The position numbers and the translations under genes are program-made. This document shows, piece by piece, positions 1-12,600 of a stretch of DNA of 64,000 bases. Each line of letters opens with the position of its first letter. Position 1 is the first letter of the stretch. The stretch comes from Bedellia somnulentella (Eukaryota > Arthropoda > Insecta > Lepidoptera > Bedelliidae). Location of the stretch: NCBI GenBank assembly GCA_963576735.1, contig OY755190.1:9107695-9171694 (forward strand), in the 5' to 3' direction. The notes beneath the pieces are model-generated. The model had not been told where the DNA came from. It saw nothing but the letters and a program-made list of their open reading frames with translations, and searched no databases.

Positions 1-110
1 ACAAAAGTCTTTAGAAAAGACAAATTGGTGTAGGCCCTACCCGGGATTTAAACCTTCACCGTCTGCACGATAAGTGGTGTTCTACCCACTGAGATATCGC
101 GGTTGCTTAT
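1..110 (-). repeat. R1 SINE, tRNA-head fragment
   Basis: Head only, cut by the window edge; GGATTTAAACC is the decayed box B. Confidence 0.75.
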
Positions 111-440
111 ACATATATTTTGTGATAACCAACTTCAAACTTGTTCCTGTTCACTTGGCTAGAATACTATAACATGCAAAAGTCTGTTACTATTATACTT
201 TCACGAAATTATATTGAAAATGAAATAAGTAAATATATTTATTGAAGACCGAATACCAACTACCCTGTAGCTGTAGCCCTTTTTGTTTGTCCATTGACTT
301 TCTAAAAACGTCACTGCACTTGTGATATCATTAAATCATTTTATTTAACCTACTTAAATCAAATCGTTTGTTCATCTGCATGCTCTTTTTCTGGTATGTG
401 AAACGTATCATTTTTTTAAAAGTCTGTCAAAAATACTTAC

Positions 441-605
441 TTCATTCTCATCTTCATAAATCCATCTATACTTTGGTTGGTGATTCGATTGAGAATAATA
501 TAAACGGCCCCGCGAGCAGCTAGCATTTCTATTACTTTCGCCACTACTACATCATCAGCATCCACCGACATTATTATATGACTTTTCTGTGGTGTCACTA
601 ATAAA
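441..605 (-). CDS. Copy A exon 32: start of ketoreductase domain without the Gly-rich loop
   Basis: The last visible exon of copy A, phase 2 at both ends and 165 bases long, exactly like its partner in copy B (54980-55144). It should hold the KR cofactor loop TGGLGGFG after SYII. Instead [20 protein letters not shown] is read, followed by [10 protein letters not shown] in the place of RGA-KLVLTSR. The secondary-structure pattern survives but all the glycines are gone, so NADPH binding is not expected. The next exon would be left of the window. Confidence 0.8.
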
Positions 606-3600
606 CTGAAAGGATATAGAGAGTATTTGTTTAGTTATATGTTTGCCGTGTAGTGTCGGCTTAGAATAGCACTACCCCATTTCTACCGATGGGTGTACGT
701 AAGAGGCGACTAACGGTATTGGGGCTTTTAAGGGATTTTTGGGCGATGCGGCTGGAGACCCATCACCAACAACCTTTACTTTACCATCCTTTCCCCACTC
801 AATTTTCCAAATGTGGCTGAGGAATTTCTAATTCCTTAGCTCTGGCTGCCCCTTCTAGGGATTTATAGCCGTGAGTATATGTATGTATGCCTAGTAAGCA
901 ATTTGAAAGTATTGTGAACGTGTTAATAAAGTATGAGCTAATATTTTCGGTCATCGAAGACTCAAACACTAAAACTAGTAAACCGATAAGCATGAGTAAT
1001 TAATTGTCACATCAATAAAAGCGTGCAATCTTTGCACACTATTATGAGTGATTCCATACAGTGCAAGTAACTAGCGCATATTGGGTCACATCACATGGGC
1101 AGGCCGTTCAGAACCATGTGCGGGTTTCAAGCAACTCGAGCATTTAATGTTAGAAATATTCCTTCTCCAAATCAATGGATTGGAATGTATGTATACAATA
1201 ATATCTCGCCTAATCAGCTGGAAATTTGCCACTAATAGTTAGTTGGTTGGATATTAAATTTGTAAGAGGAAATTTTGCCTTCTACTTAGAATAATTTACC
1301 AGTTCTTACTCAGTACTTCGTTACTTATACTATGTTACTCTGGAGCTCTCCTTACTTCTTGGACCTCAGTTATTTATTCCAAACCATAATATACATAATA
1401 CACTCCTACTTGACTCTTCCCTCTTCCTTTTGTAGTAAGTAATCTTCCTTTCATCAACAAATTATTATCAGTATAAAATCTAAAAAAAATACTACCGTGG
1501 TATAGCAGATTGCGAATTTCCTTGAAGATTTATCAAAGCTCTTCCTCTATGTCTGCTCGCAGTGAGCAACCGGAAAGCGCGGTCAACTTCAAGAGGTCCA
1601 TACGTAACTCGAGTCAATGGTCTGACGTATCCTCGCGCTATGCCCTCCGACATCATCATTTGAATCTCCTACGCATAAAAGTAATGATTAATTTATTATT
1701 ATTGTTGTTTAGTTAACAACCCGTGGGTGATCGTAAGAGGCGACTAAGGGTACAGGGGCTTTTTAAGTGATTTTTGGGCGATGTGGTTGGAGACCCGTCA
1801 CCAAAAACATTTATTATTACCATCTTTTCCCAATCAACTTCCAAAAGTGGCTGAGGATTTTTTCATTCCAAAGCTCTGGCTACCCCGTAACGGGATTTAT
1901 AGCCGTGAGTATATATATGTATGTATTGTTGAAAGTGCTGAATGACTATTCAGCACTACTATTGACTAATGTATTTTATAATACAACCCGCTGATGGAGC
2001 GCATCGCAGTCCTCAAATATTTTATGTAATTTTAACTTTTATTATTTAACCTTCCAATAACTTTTATTAACGATTTCTTCGTTATTATACTGATTGTAAA
2101 TTATAATAAGTTGATATCGGTTTCATCAAGAAGAGTTACATGGGGCCTATATAAAAACAAAGCCCAGCGTCTTTATCATAACACTGTTGCTTGAGTTGCG
2201 CATGCATTATTTTATAAAGAATTCAAACAGTAGAACGCCAAAATTAAACTATATTCAGCGAGGACAAAAGAAATCTAAAGGAATGACCACAGTGATCCAA
2301 AAATAAAAACTAGAAAAGAAATCAAAACCATTCTAAGGAGGTTATTGAAGTAAATTAATGAAACAACGTAGAACTAATACAAAAATACAACATACCTGCA
2401 TCTCTTTAGTCACATTCTCCTTAAAAAGTCCGGAAAAGTTGACAGGAATGTAATGTCTTCCCTTCGTAAGATGGTACATTCCGAACTCATACGGTTCATT
2501 GAACGGTATTTGAATGATATCGAGCAAAGAACCATTCATAGTACAACAATCCATAGCGGCCTGTAAGATCAAGTTGAAATAACTACTCTACTTTATATCT
2601 CTCTCATGTTTAAAATACAGGGAATAAAACAATCCGATGGGGACTCTCCTATGCCGAGGTAATAAATGCGATATGTTTTACTTACGCTTTTTCATGATTT
2701 TCACCTTATATTGAAAATCATTTAATTTTTTTTTATCAAATGTGCTCCTAGTTTTTTAAACTATATTTATATTGTTGAACTTTTAAGTACTGAATTATTT
2801 GAATTTATTTAATATTGGATACCCTAATCAGTAAAATAGGATAAACCTATGAAATTATGATGTCGTTCCTGATTCTCGATAAGTGTACGTCGAATCGAGT
2901 TTAAAGGAGTCAGTTAGATACATACATACATGTTAAAAAGGTACCCAGAGAGGAGAGATTATTTTTTAATGTTCATACCATTAAAGAAGAAAACAAAAAC
3001 ATATCTTACGTTTTTGAGGTATCCTCCCATACAACAAATTACAATATTACATCCTTCATCGTTAGTTTTATATCTTATCAAGTCAGCAAAGGTGACATCC
3101 CTAGAATTTCCAATATGATCATCTGAAAATTAATAAATTTTAATTAAAAAGCGGCCAAGAGCGAGATGGACTCGCTAATGAAGGGTTCCGTAGCGGCACT
3201 AGCAGCAGGTAGGTAACATAGTAATATACAAGAACAAATTGGCTAGATTTCATTCAAACCAATTTTCGTTTGTAGTTTGTACACATCATATATTTTTTTC
3301 AGTTTTATCATGCCCATATTTTAGAAGTTACGGGGGGGGGACACACATTTTACCACTTTGGAAAAGTCTCTCGCGCAAACTATTCAGTTTTGAAAAAAAT
3401 GATATAAGAAATCTCAACATTATTTTCAAATAACTTTTGATAGATACCCCACACGTATAGGTTTGATGAAAAAAAAATATTTGAGTTTTAGTTCTATGTA
3501 TGGGAGACCCTAAAACTTTTGTTTTTTTTTTCAGATTTTATTTTAAAATCTTAATGCGGTTTACAGAATACATCTACGCACCAATTTTCAATAATGTAGT

Positions 3601-6600
3601 TCTTATAGTTTCGGAATAAACTGGCTGTGACATACGGACGGACGGACGGACAGACAGACATGACGAATCTATAAGGGTCCCGTTTTTGCCATTTGGCTAC
3701 GGAACCCTAAAAATAGTAAAGTTAACACTTATAAATTAATTAACTTTAAACATTTTCTAAAAGAGTTCAAAACGTTCTAAAGCTGAAATAGAGAACTAAA
3801 AACCTGGTATTGTAGGAAACATTTTCTTCAAAAATCGCTTCTTTTTTATGTCACTGACTGTGGCAAATACTTTGCAGTCAAAAGCCAGAGCAATGGATAT
3901 GATAGCTTGACCAAGGGCTCCAGTTGCGCCATGAACAAGAATTGACATTCCAGTCATCAATTCACATTTAATACCCTGAAAGTAGAAAAACATACTCATA
4001 ATTCCTAAAAATACTGTACAAGTAACTTAAATAAATAAAAATATATTGAATATGAAAATCCATATAATGTACGTTGCTTAATTTATTAAATGGTGGAACA
4101 GTCTCTTTTGATAGCAAATACTAAGTTGAATTAAATAGTAAAAGTTTCCAGAGAAGATAATAAAAAATTAACAACGTGTTTCTTATATTTTCATTTATTT
4201 TGGGAACCGAGTATTATATTTTCTATAAATCAATTAGATAGGTTAGTAGAAATTTTAAATTATTTGCCGTGTAGTTCCGGCTTAGAATGTCACTGCCCCT
4301 TTCTACCCACGGGTGTCGTAAGAGGCGTCTAAGTCGTGACAGTCCTACTCTTGTTAGAAGAATTCTTAGTTTTATGAATTCCTTACCAAACAGTAGAAAG
4401 CGTGAGCATAAGGCAAAGGTACAGTGGCAGCGTCTTCAAGATTCCAGTGCGCCGGGACTGGCCACAAGAGGAGTGGCTCTGCCGTAACTTTCGTGGAAAC
4501 AGCACCACTGCTTATAACGCCCATTACGCGGTCGCCACTGTATTACAATTGGGACAAAGAAAAGAAATATTTTAAATTGTTACGTACTACAAATTGATAA
4601 ATTACAAATTATAAAATAGTTATTAAAAAAGTCAACTTGGTATTTAGAGTTTTTTTTTTTCTGTTTCTCAAAACAGGAGCAGGCGTTTCAACGTTCCGTG
4701 CGAATGAACTGTCTTATTGTTATACTTACTTGACTAAAAATAACTCACTATAAGTTGACCTTTAGAAGTGAATCACACATATGAATTAAGATAGTCATAA
4801 ATTTGTATGAGACTTTTTTGTTTTCTACTGTCTACTACTGGATATAGACTTCAGCCGAAATCACTGCTATGACCGTTTTAGTCTTCAAGTGCTGCTATTT
4901 AATCTTTGACCCATATTGTAACCACAATGTATACTTAAATTTGAAGTTGTCTATTACCTACTCTTGTTTTTAAAGGATTCCCTTGTTGAAAATAGAAACT
5001 CGAACTTTTAATAAACCATTTTCACTAAACTATATATGCTAGCAAAAATCTAATTTATCAACCTACCTTTTAGTCGTTCCACTATAATCCATACCATAAC
5101 CCGTATTCTCTTCAGCACCTGACTTCCAATTGATCTCTCCTAAGGCTTTTTTAGCATCAAGAACATTTAGACCAGCGTAATGAACCTAAAAAATATTAAG
5201 GTTTAGAGTAGAAAAAAATATTCAACTTCAAAGTTAAATATTTTTATATGCGCCTTCAGTAGAGGCCCAATTCATTTTCACGAAAGATATTATGTTTGTG
5301 TAAAGGTAACTCTTGGTTCAACATGTTTTACTAGCAAATGTAACTGAAAATTGGTATAATACCAATAAGCCTGGAATATGCTCAGTTTTCATTACCTCAG
5401 ATTTCAAAATCAAGATGAATCTAGAAAAAACTCCAAATTGTTAAAAAAAAGTATTTAGAAAATTAATCGATGTTAATATCCTATTAGAAGTAAAGTGTAT
5501 ATACTTCTTTCTTCTATTGTATGTAATAACAGAACTTATAGAAGTCTTTTATGTATTTCCGTAAGTATGTCATCGGTAATTTTGAGCGTATATCTGTGTA
5601 GCTCTGTATATCTTTTTCACCAATTTCTCATTATGGATATCAGATTGGAAATGTATTTATGTCCATCCTATATTCGTAATACTGATCACGTTTGTAAATG
5701 TTAATTATTAATAAAACTTACCTTAACAGATATTTTTTGTGCATCAGGATCTGCCATTTCTACCCAAGTCAAATTACTTAGACCACCATCTTGAACGCTT
5801 TTTAGTGTAAGATTATGTTCAGTCCCAGATTTAATTCCTGGACAGCTAACTTGAAACTCTCCTTTCCAAACACCCTGAAAAATATTTATTCGAATATTAT
5901 CCCCGTTGAAACCTCATTTGGCAAGAAAATTGTTGGACTATAGAAGAAGCTCTATGCCGTTTCACTATTCTAAAATGAAGGCCAAATAAACAGTTAACGA
6001 TGGTTGTTGAAATTGTAAAATAACTAACATAGCTGATCTAACTTTTGGTGATTTCACAGTGTTTTTGATGGTGAAATGCAATGTTGCATGCGGCATATAA
6101 AGATTCCTTATTGGAAGAGAATAGAAATGTTTGAAATGACAGCAATAAATTCATAATGTGACGTTTAGAGTAGAAAAAACCGACTTCATAGTTGGGAAAA
6201 CAACCGAAAATAAACAATCTAAGTAGTACTAAAAAGTACGAAATAAGTTTTTTAATTGAATATGAGTACTGTGATTAATACCTTAGCAATATCTTTATTC
6301 CACACGCGTCAGTTCCACCTACCTAAATATTTAAATTCTCTTAAATTAATTTGTGAGCCGGTGCCAGCCTGCGTGATGATGATGATTGACAATAATAAGT
6401 TCGCACTTCATATACATGTACAATGTAGGATACCTTGTAGTTGTAGGGTAAATTGATTTTTGTACGTATTACCATTTAATACGTTATGCGTATATATTGT
6501 GTAGATTGTGATAATCAGAGATAGATAGTAGGGTGAATTTACTTTTGTTTGACTGGCACCGGCTCAAAAATTAATTTAAGAGAATTTTAATATTTAGGTA

Positions 6601-9600
6601 GGTTGAACTGACGCGTGTGGAATAAAGAAATTGCTAAGGTATTAATCACAGTACTCATATTCAATTAAAAAACTTATTTCGTACTTTTTAGTACTACTTA
6701 GATTGTTTATTTTCGGTTGTTTTTTCAACTATGAAGTCGGTTTTCTTTTTATTAAAAATTATTTTATTTTACGAGTTTTAGAGATGGGTAGACCTGGCAA
6801 AGATGCCTCTCGGATGAGAAAGCGACGGTTACTGTATTATTCTTCGTATTTCCGGTATTTCTATTACTGTACGATATTAAATAGGCTCAACCATATGTAA
6901 CTTTACATTGTTCTTGAAATCCCTCGAAAGGCGATGGTCTACAATTCTACATCTCAAGAAAGACTCAAACGTTCATGCCGAATATCCCCGAAGGGGTTTG
7001 CAGCGGTAGTAATACTTCTGAATATCACGTGACATTGTCACCTGTTGTTCAGAGTACCCACGATTTGCTTGGACAGTGTTTTCACGTTATACTCGTACAG
7101 GGCAGGCCTATCGAAGTTTTGAACAAAGACACTGTCACATGATTGTGAATTTCGACAGTCCCCTCGATTTCCTTGGATGCCATCATCAGATCCTGGTCTC
7201 ATGGCACTTTCTCGGTAACAATAACATAACAAAAGAAATGTTTAGTGAACCTGTACTTCTCTTCATAAAAGCTACGAAGAGGAGTATAAATATATATAGA
7301 ATGTTGAAAGAACTGTTTCCTAACTCCTAGTGATTGAGGACCCACACCTTCCATCATCAGCTCAGCAGCATAACAATATAATTTTCAGAAGCAAATGCCA
7401 ATATAAATTCAGAAAATATGTAAAACGCGGTACATTTGCCTATAAAATTTCAGAGTTCCCCTCGTTTTCTCCAGGATCCCATCATCAGACCCTGATATCC
7501 TCACCATGGTACCAATCCGGAAGTATCTTCTTTCGAATAAAAAAATAATAATCAAAATCGGTTCATAAATGGCAAAGTAATCGGCGAACAAACATAAAAA
7601 AAAAATATATACGGTCGAATTGAGAACACTCCTTTTTTTGAAGTCGGTAAAAAATTTATTAAAAAGATTTTAAGAGCTGTAAGAGATCCTTATGCATAAA
7701 ATATTTAAAAAAACTATAATATTGATTATTTTGTTATTTTTTTTTATGATCAATAAAGTACTTACATATTCTAATATATTAAAAGCAAGATCGAAGTCAG
7801 GAAGTAGATCTAGGTTTTGTGATTTGGTAATGTTGTGGTTTATCATGGCAACGTTGATATTGTTACGTTCTGGTTCTTTGCGCCATTTTTTGACAAGTTC
7901 TGTAAAATAAATAGGCCTATTTAATTAAGTAAATACATTCATATAATTGCAGCTATATTTTCCAAAATGAATTGTTACAAAATCTTACAAATGGGATTAA
8001 TGAATGTGAGATCGTATATACGTAAACGGAGCAGTCATTTGAAATTATCTCAAAGAAAGCTAAACTAATTTGAAATGTACCTTTAAGTCCTTGCGGCGGT
8101 GGATAATTAGACAAAACTACAAGTTTTTGATCTGGTCTCATATTTTGCCTCGTTGTTTGTAATAATGACAAATCAGCCTCAGAGTGTACAGAAATTGAAG
8201 CTGAAGAAACAGGACGAGATGAGGGTCTCCAACGAGCCAATATATACTTTCCAGAAGGCGTGTATGCTGATGCTACAGGTTTCATCACACTTTGTGGCCA
8301 AGAGATAGTAGTTGGCGTTTCTTTTACCATAATCAAAATGTCTTGAGGTATGTTTTTGAACAAAAGATCGCAAGACTGAAAAATAAGGGTATATTTTAAT
8401 AAGTTATTGTCTATATTGATTTGAAGCATACTGTGATGTATAAAAATACTAGACTTATAGCCGGTAGCAATCTAACGTCCAGCATCTAAGAGAATTTGTA
8501 TACGTAGTTACCGAAACAAAAAATATATGTATATATGGAGAGGGACTCACATTAGCAGCAGTGTTTATTTTCTGGATAATAATAAAATCAGAGTACTTTA
8601 ATATATGTCGATAGTTTTGTATATCAGCAAATTTGATCTTTTCGTAGTTGAATTTGGTGTCTTGTAGGACCTCCTGGGCTTTTACCATTTCACTAATGAA
8701 CGAAATTCCGTCATTGTTTGTCAATTCTATTATGTTGATTACTTTTTTAGAAACATTTTCGGCAACGATTTGCAGGAACTGATTTAACAATTCTGAAACC
8801 TAGAAATAAAATTTATCTATTAATTTGAGATACATGGTACTGTATTTTTAATTACAACCACCATGGCGTATAAGTGAAAAACTTTTTTCGTAAAACATAT
8901 TATGGTCCGAGATTTTTTGGACAGAAAACTATTTCTGATATTTTTTATTGTTTAGTTATTACAATCGTACGAAACGAGGTTACAAGATTAACAACAAATA
9001 TGCAATATGCATTAAATACGAATAAAAATAAACCATCAACCATCAACAAAAAAAAAATAAAAAATCTCTAAAGAGAAAAAAATTACGGAAAATGAAATTA
9101 GCTGGATCTTTTTGAAATGTAACAGTAAACATTACTTACTTCAACAGCATTATTATCAAAGTATGGAATACATTGCACAATTTTTAGATCTATATGTTCT
9201 TTGTTAGTGTCCAGCTCATCATAAAACTTAACATCTTCCATCCAAACTCCACCGCAACTGTAAGAGTTACTTAAATTTATTAAAAGTATGAAACATTGCA
9301 TAAAATTATTTAATATTTTCATTTTAAGAGTTTCCTCTCGCAGGAGCCATATTATGTGCTAAACTAAATTCCATATGTTCGAGTAAGTGAACACTCAACA
9401 AACCCCCACCTATAGATCTTTCAACAAGGTATTCTTTAACCAATATTAAGTTAATTGGGAAGATTATTAAACTAAAGTATCTATATCTATGAAAAGAACC
9501 ATTTACCAAGAATTAAAAACACCCATTCCCGTACTCGAGAATCACCTCTTACAACTTCCGCGGGAAGAAACGCGTATCTACTATTTTTACCCAGAACCGT

Positions 9601-12600
9601 AAATAAATATATCAAATTCGTTAACTCAATACGCATACATACGAACACTCACGCCCATAAATCCCAAAAAAGGTAAGCCTGAGCTTCAGAGCAAGAAACT
9701 CTTCGGCAACATATGAAAATTAATAAGGGAAAAAAGGTGATAAAAATAAAAAATCGTTGGTGGTGGGTCCAAACCGCATCGCCCAAAAACCATTCAAAAA
9801 ACCCCCTACCCTTCCCTTAGTTGCTGCTTACGACAACCGTGGGAAGAAACGGGTAGTGACTTTCTAAGCCGGTACTACACGGCAAATTAATTAATTTAAT
9901 AAATAATATATTTAGTGTCATATAAGAGTTAGTAGGATTCAAACTAGTGATCATACCTACGAAACCAGTGGAGATAGCCATTTTTGAGTATTTTAAATAT
10001 AAGATCCGTTTTAATAGTCTGACCAGAAAAATATAAATCTGAAAAATCACTCAAATTACCTTAATCCATTTTCATATTTATAGAAATTAGCTTCAATCCA
10101 ATTTGCACTATTGTTATCTCCAGCTAGTGCATGATTTTCTAGATCAATATTAAGTTTTCTAATGAATTTAGGTGTTGAAACTCCATCGTGCTCCCGTTGT
10201 AAAGTATTCATTTGGATCAGGGAATCCAAGAAAGTTATCCAATTTTTATTCCATTTTACTTGAGCACTGTCTAAGCTTTCATTGATTTGTTTTATCGAGC
10301 GGAATTCTCCTCTAAAAAGAAACAAATTAGTGGCGGTGTTGTTTTTGAAGTACTCTTAAGTTCGTATAAATTTACACAGTATTGTTTTAAGAATAGTGAA
10401 GTGCGAGTCACACCATGAGATATTTCATAGTAGAGAACATATAAGGTACAGATGTTACGGGCGGCAAAACTTTTATTTTTATGGTGTGCCTATGAATACC
10501 AAAATGAAGTTGGGTATATCATAGGAAAAATATGTACATCTCAATTTTCTTCTTCGTTTTATGGGGTTTTGTGTAAGTAACAGCCAAAAAAGTGCTTTGA
10601 AGTGACCTATAAAGTTGGTTTAGTGAAGGATTTGAAACTTCTTTATTTCAGCATCTTGCGCCCAACTTTGCATTTGTGTTTTTAACTGGTACTTCGGATT
10701 ATACCACAAGTCATCATTTCGATGAATACCAAAATACCGACTGCATGACAATAAATAACAAACCTGTAATAGAATCCTTTGTGATGGAATATTTTATAAA
10801 TATCCGTTTCCGTCAGCACCATTTCATTGGAAGGCTCAGTGATTTTGCTTTGAGGATTGTGAGTTGCCTTCACGTTCGCTTTTATCGTACCACTGATCAC
10901 TTTTGTGTTGTTAGCTGTTACCTAAAATTCAATCCGTTAATATGTGACATATATTTGACTATCAGTCTATATTATTATGACCAAGTCGACTTTTCGAAAA
11001 TGTATAGTGTTCAAGTCTTCCGCTTGAACGAACAAATATCGGCTAATTTCGAGCAGCTAACTTTTTAACGATTTGTAGCGGTCGAATTGACTAAATGGCC
11101 TCCTAGTGAATCCAAAACCTTTGGTTTTTTTTTACTTAAGTGAAACAAAGTAGGATGGAAATTGTGGTGAAACAAAGTAGGATGGAAATTGTGGTCCCCA
11201 TGCTCAAGCATTCTTAAGCATATAGCATGCTCAAGCATATATCATTCTAAAGCCCTGTTAGTGCAGTAAAAAAAACTATAGGAGCAATCTTGTTAGAGCT
11301 GCCGATTTTGATGTACAGTTTTTTGAAAATCTTGATTTCGTTAATTATGTGAAATTATGATGATTCATGTTTCCGGTGTAACTAAATAATTATGTTAATA
11401 CTTAAAACATGTCGATGCTGAAGCGACATAATAAAAACTGTCAGAGTTTGCAATAAATTGTCATAATTAAATCGAAAATGTATCAAAAACATGAAACAAA
11501 CATGACAAACAGTTTTGTCAAAAAAAAACTTTTAAAGTAATCTTTCTCAAAAACGGCAGTAGGACAAGCGCTTTAGTTATTTTTATTGTACAAAAAATAA
11601 CCTTTCCAACGACGTATCACTCATCCTGGCTGCCCATGACCATGAGCCATACATTTGTGCCCATCCTCCTTTATGGAAGAATTCTATATAATTTAGTCAA
11701 TTTAGTCGCTTTGAATACTCATTTTGAAAATTTTAATGAATGGTATAATTACTAGCAGAATTACTTTTTAATGTGGATGTTTATTATTCTCGATTTCACA
11801 ACAATTATATATTTAAGAACATACATACATATATTATACTTACGGCTGTAAATCCTAAAAAGGGGTAGCCAGAGCTTTGGAGCTAGAAACTTCTAAGCCA
11901 CGTTGCTAATGGATGAGTCGGGTCGGTGGGCGTTCCAACCATATCGCCGCATCGCCAAATTTTGTCGATTACGTCAAAGTAACACCTAAACGCATACCTC
12001 AAAGTATCCATTGCCCTTGTTAGCTTGAACCACTAGTTCTAATCTCTGATCATCATAAAGTCGAGGTTGTTCATGAAGATGTATGTTCTGGAATTGTATC
12101 GACATCTTCCGACGTTCAGCACCCATGGACATAGCGATCGTGTCCCAAACACAGATTAAAGCTCCACTGAATGGATATAAAATTTCATCTGAAACAGAAG
12201 GCTTGGAATTATTAACAAATAATCAGCTTAGCGATTCAAAGGGGTAATGCAGCCAGCCTAACGGAAACTTGCCACCAGGCGGCAGCGATTTCGAGAGTAT
12301 TTTTTATATAATTTAATCTAGGTTAGGTTTTTCATATATAATATATTTTTTTTAACCTGTATATATAGTTAAATGTGTAAATATATTTTATATCTCATTA
12401 AATTAATTAACAAGTAGGTATAAGAATAAACATGCATATTTGCTGAATTAGACGATACCACCACGATAGTTCAGTGGGTAGAACACCGCTTATCGTGTAG
12501 ACCATGAGGGTTCAAATCCGGGGACGGGCCTACACCAATTTGTCTTTTGTTATGGTCATATGTGCGGTTAATTTATCATGATTGTTAATGGTGAGGGAAA

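Noticed and set aside
10676..11068. 130-codon plus-strand frame
   Set aside because: It overlaps copy A exon 19 antisense and has no motif of its own.
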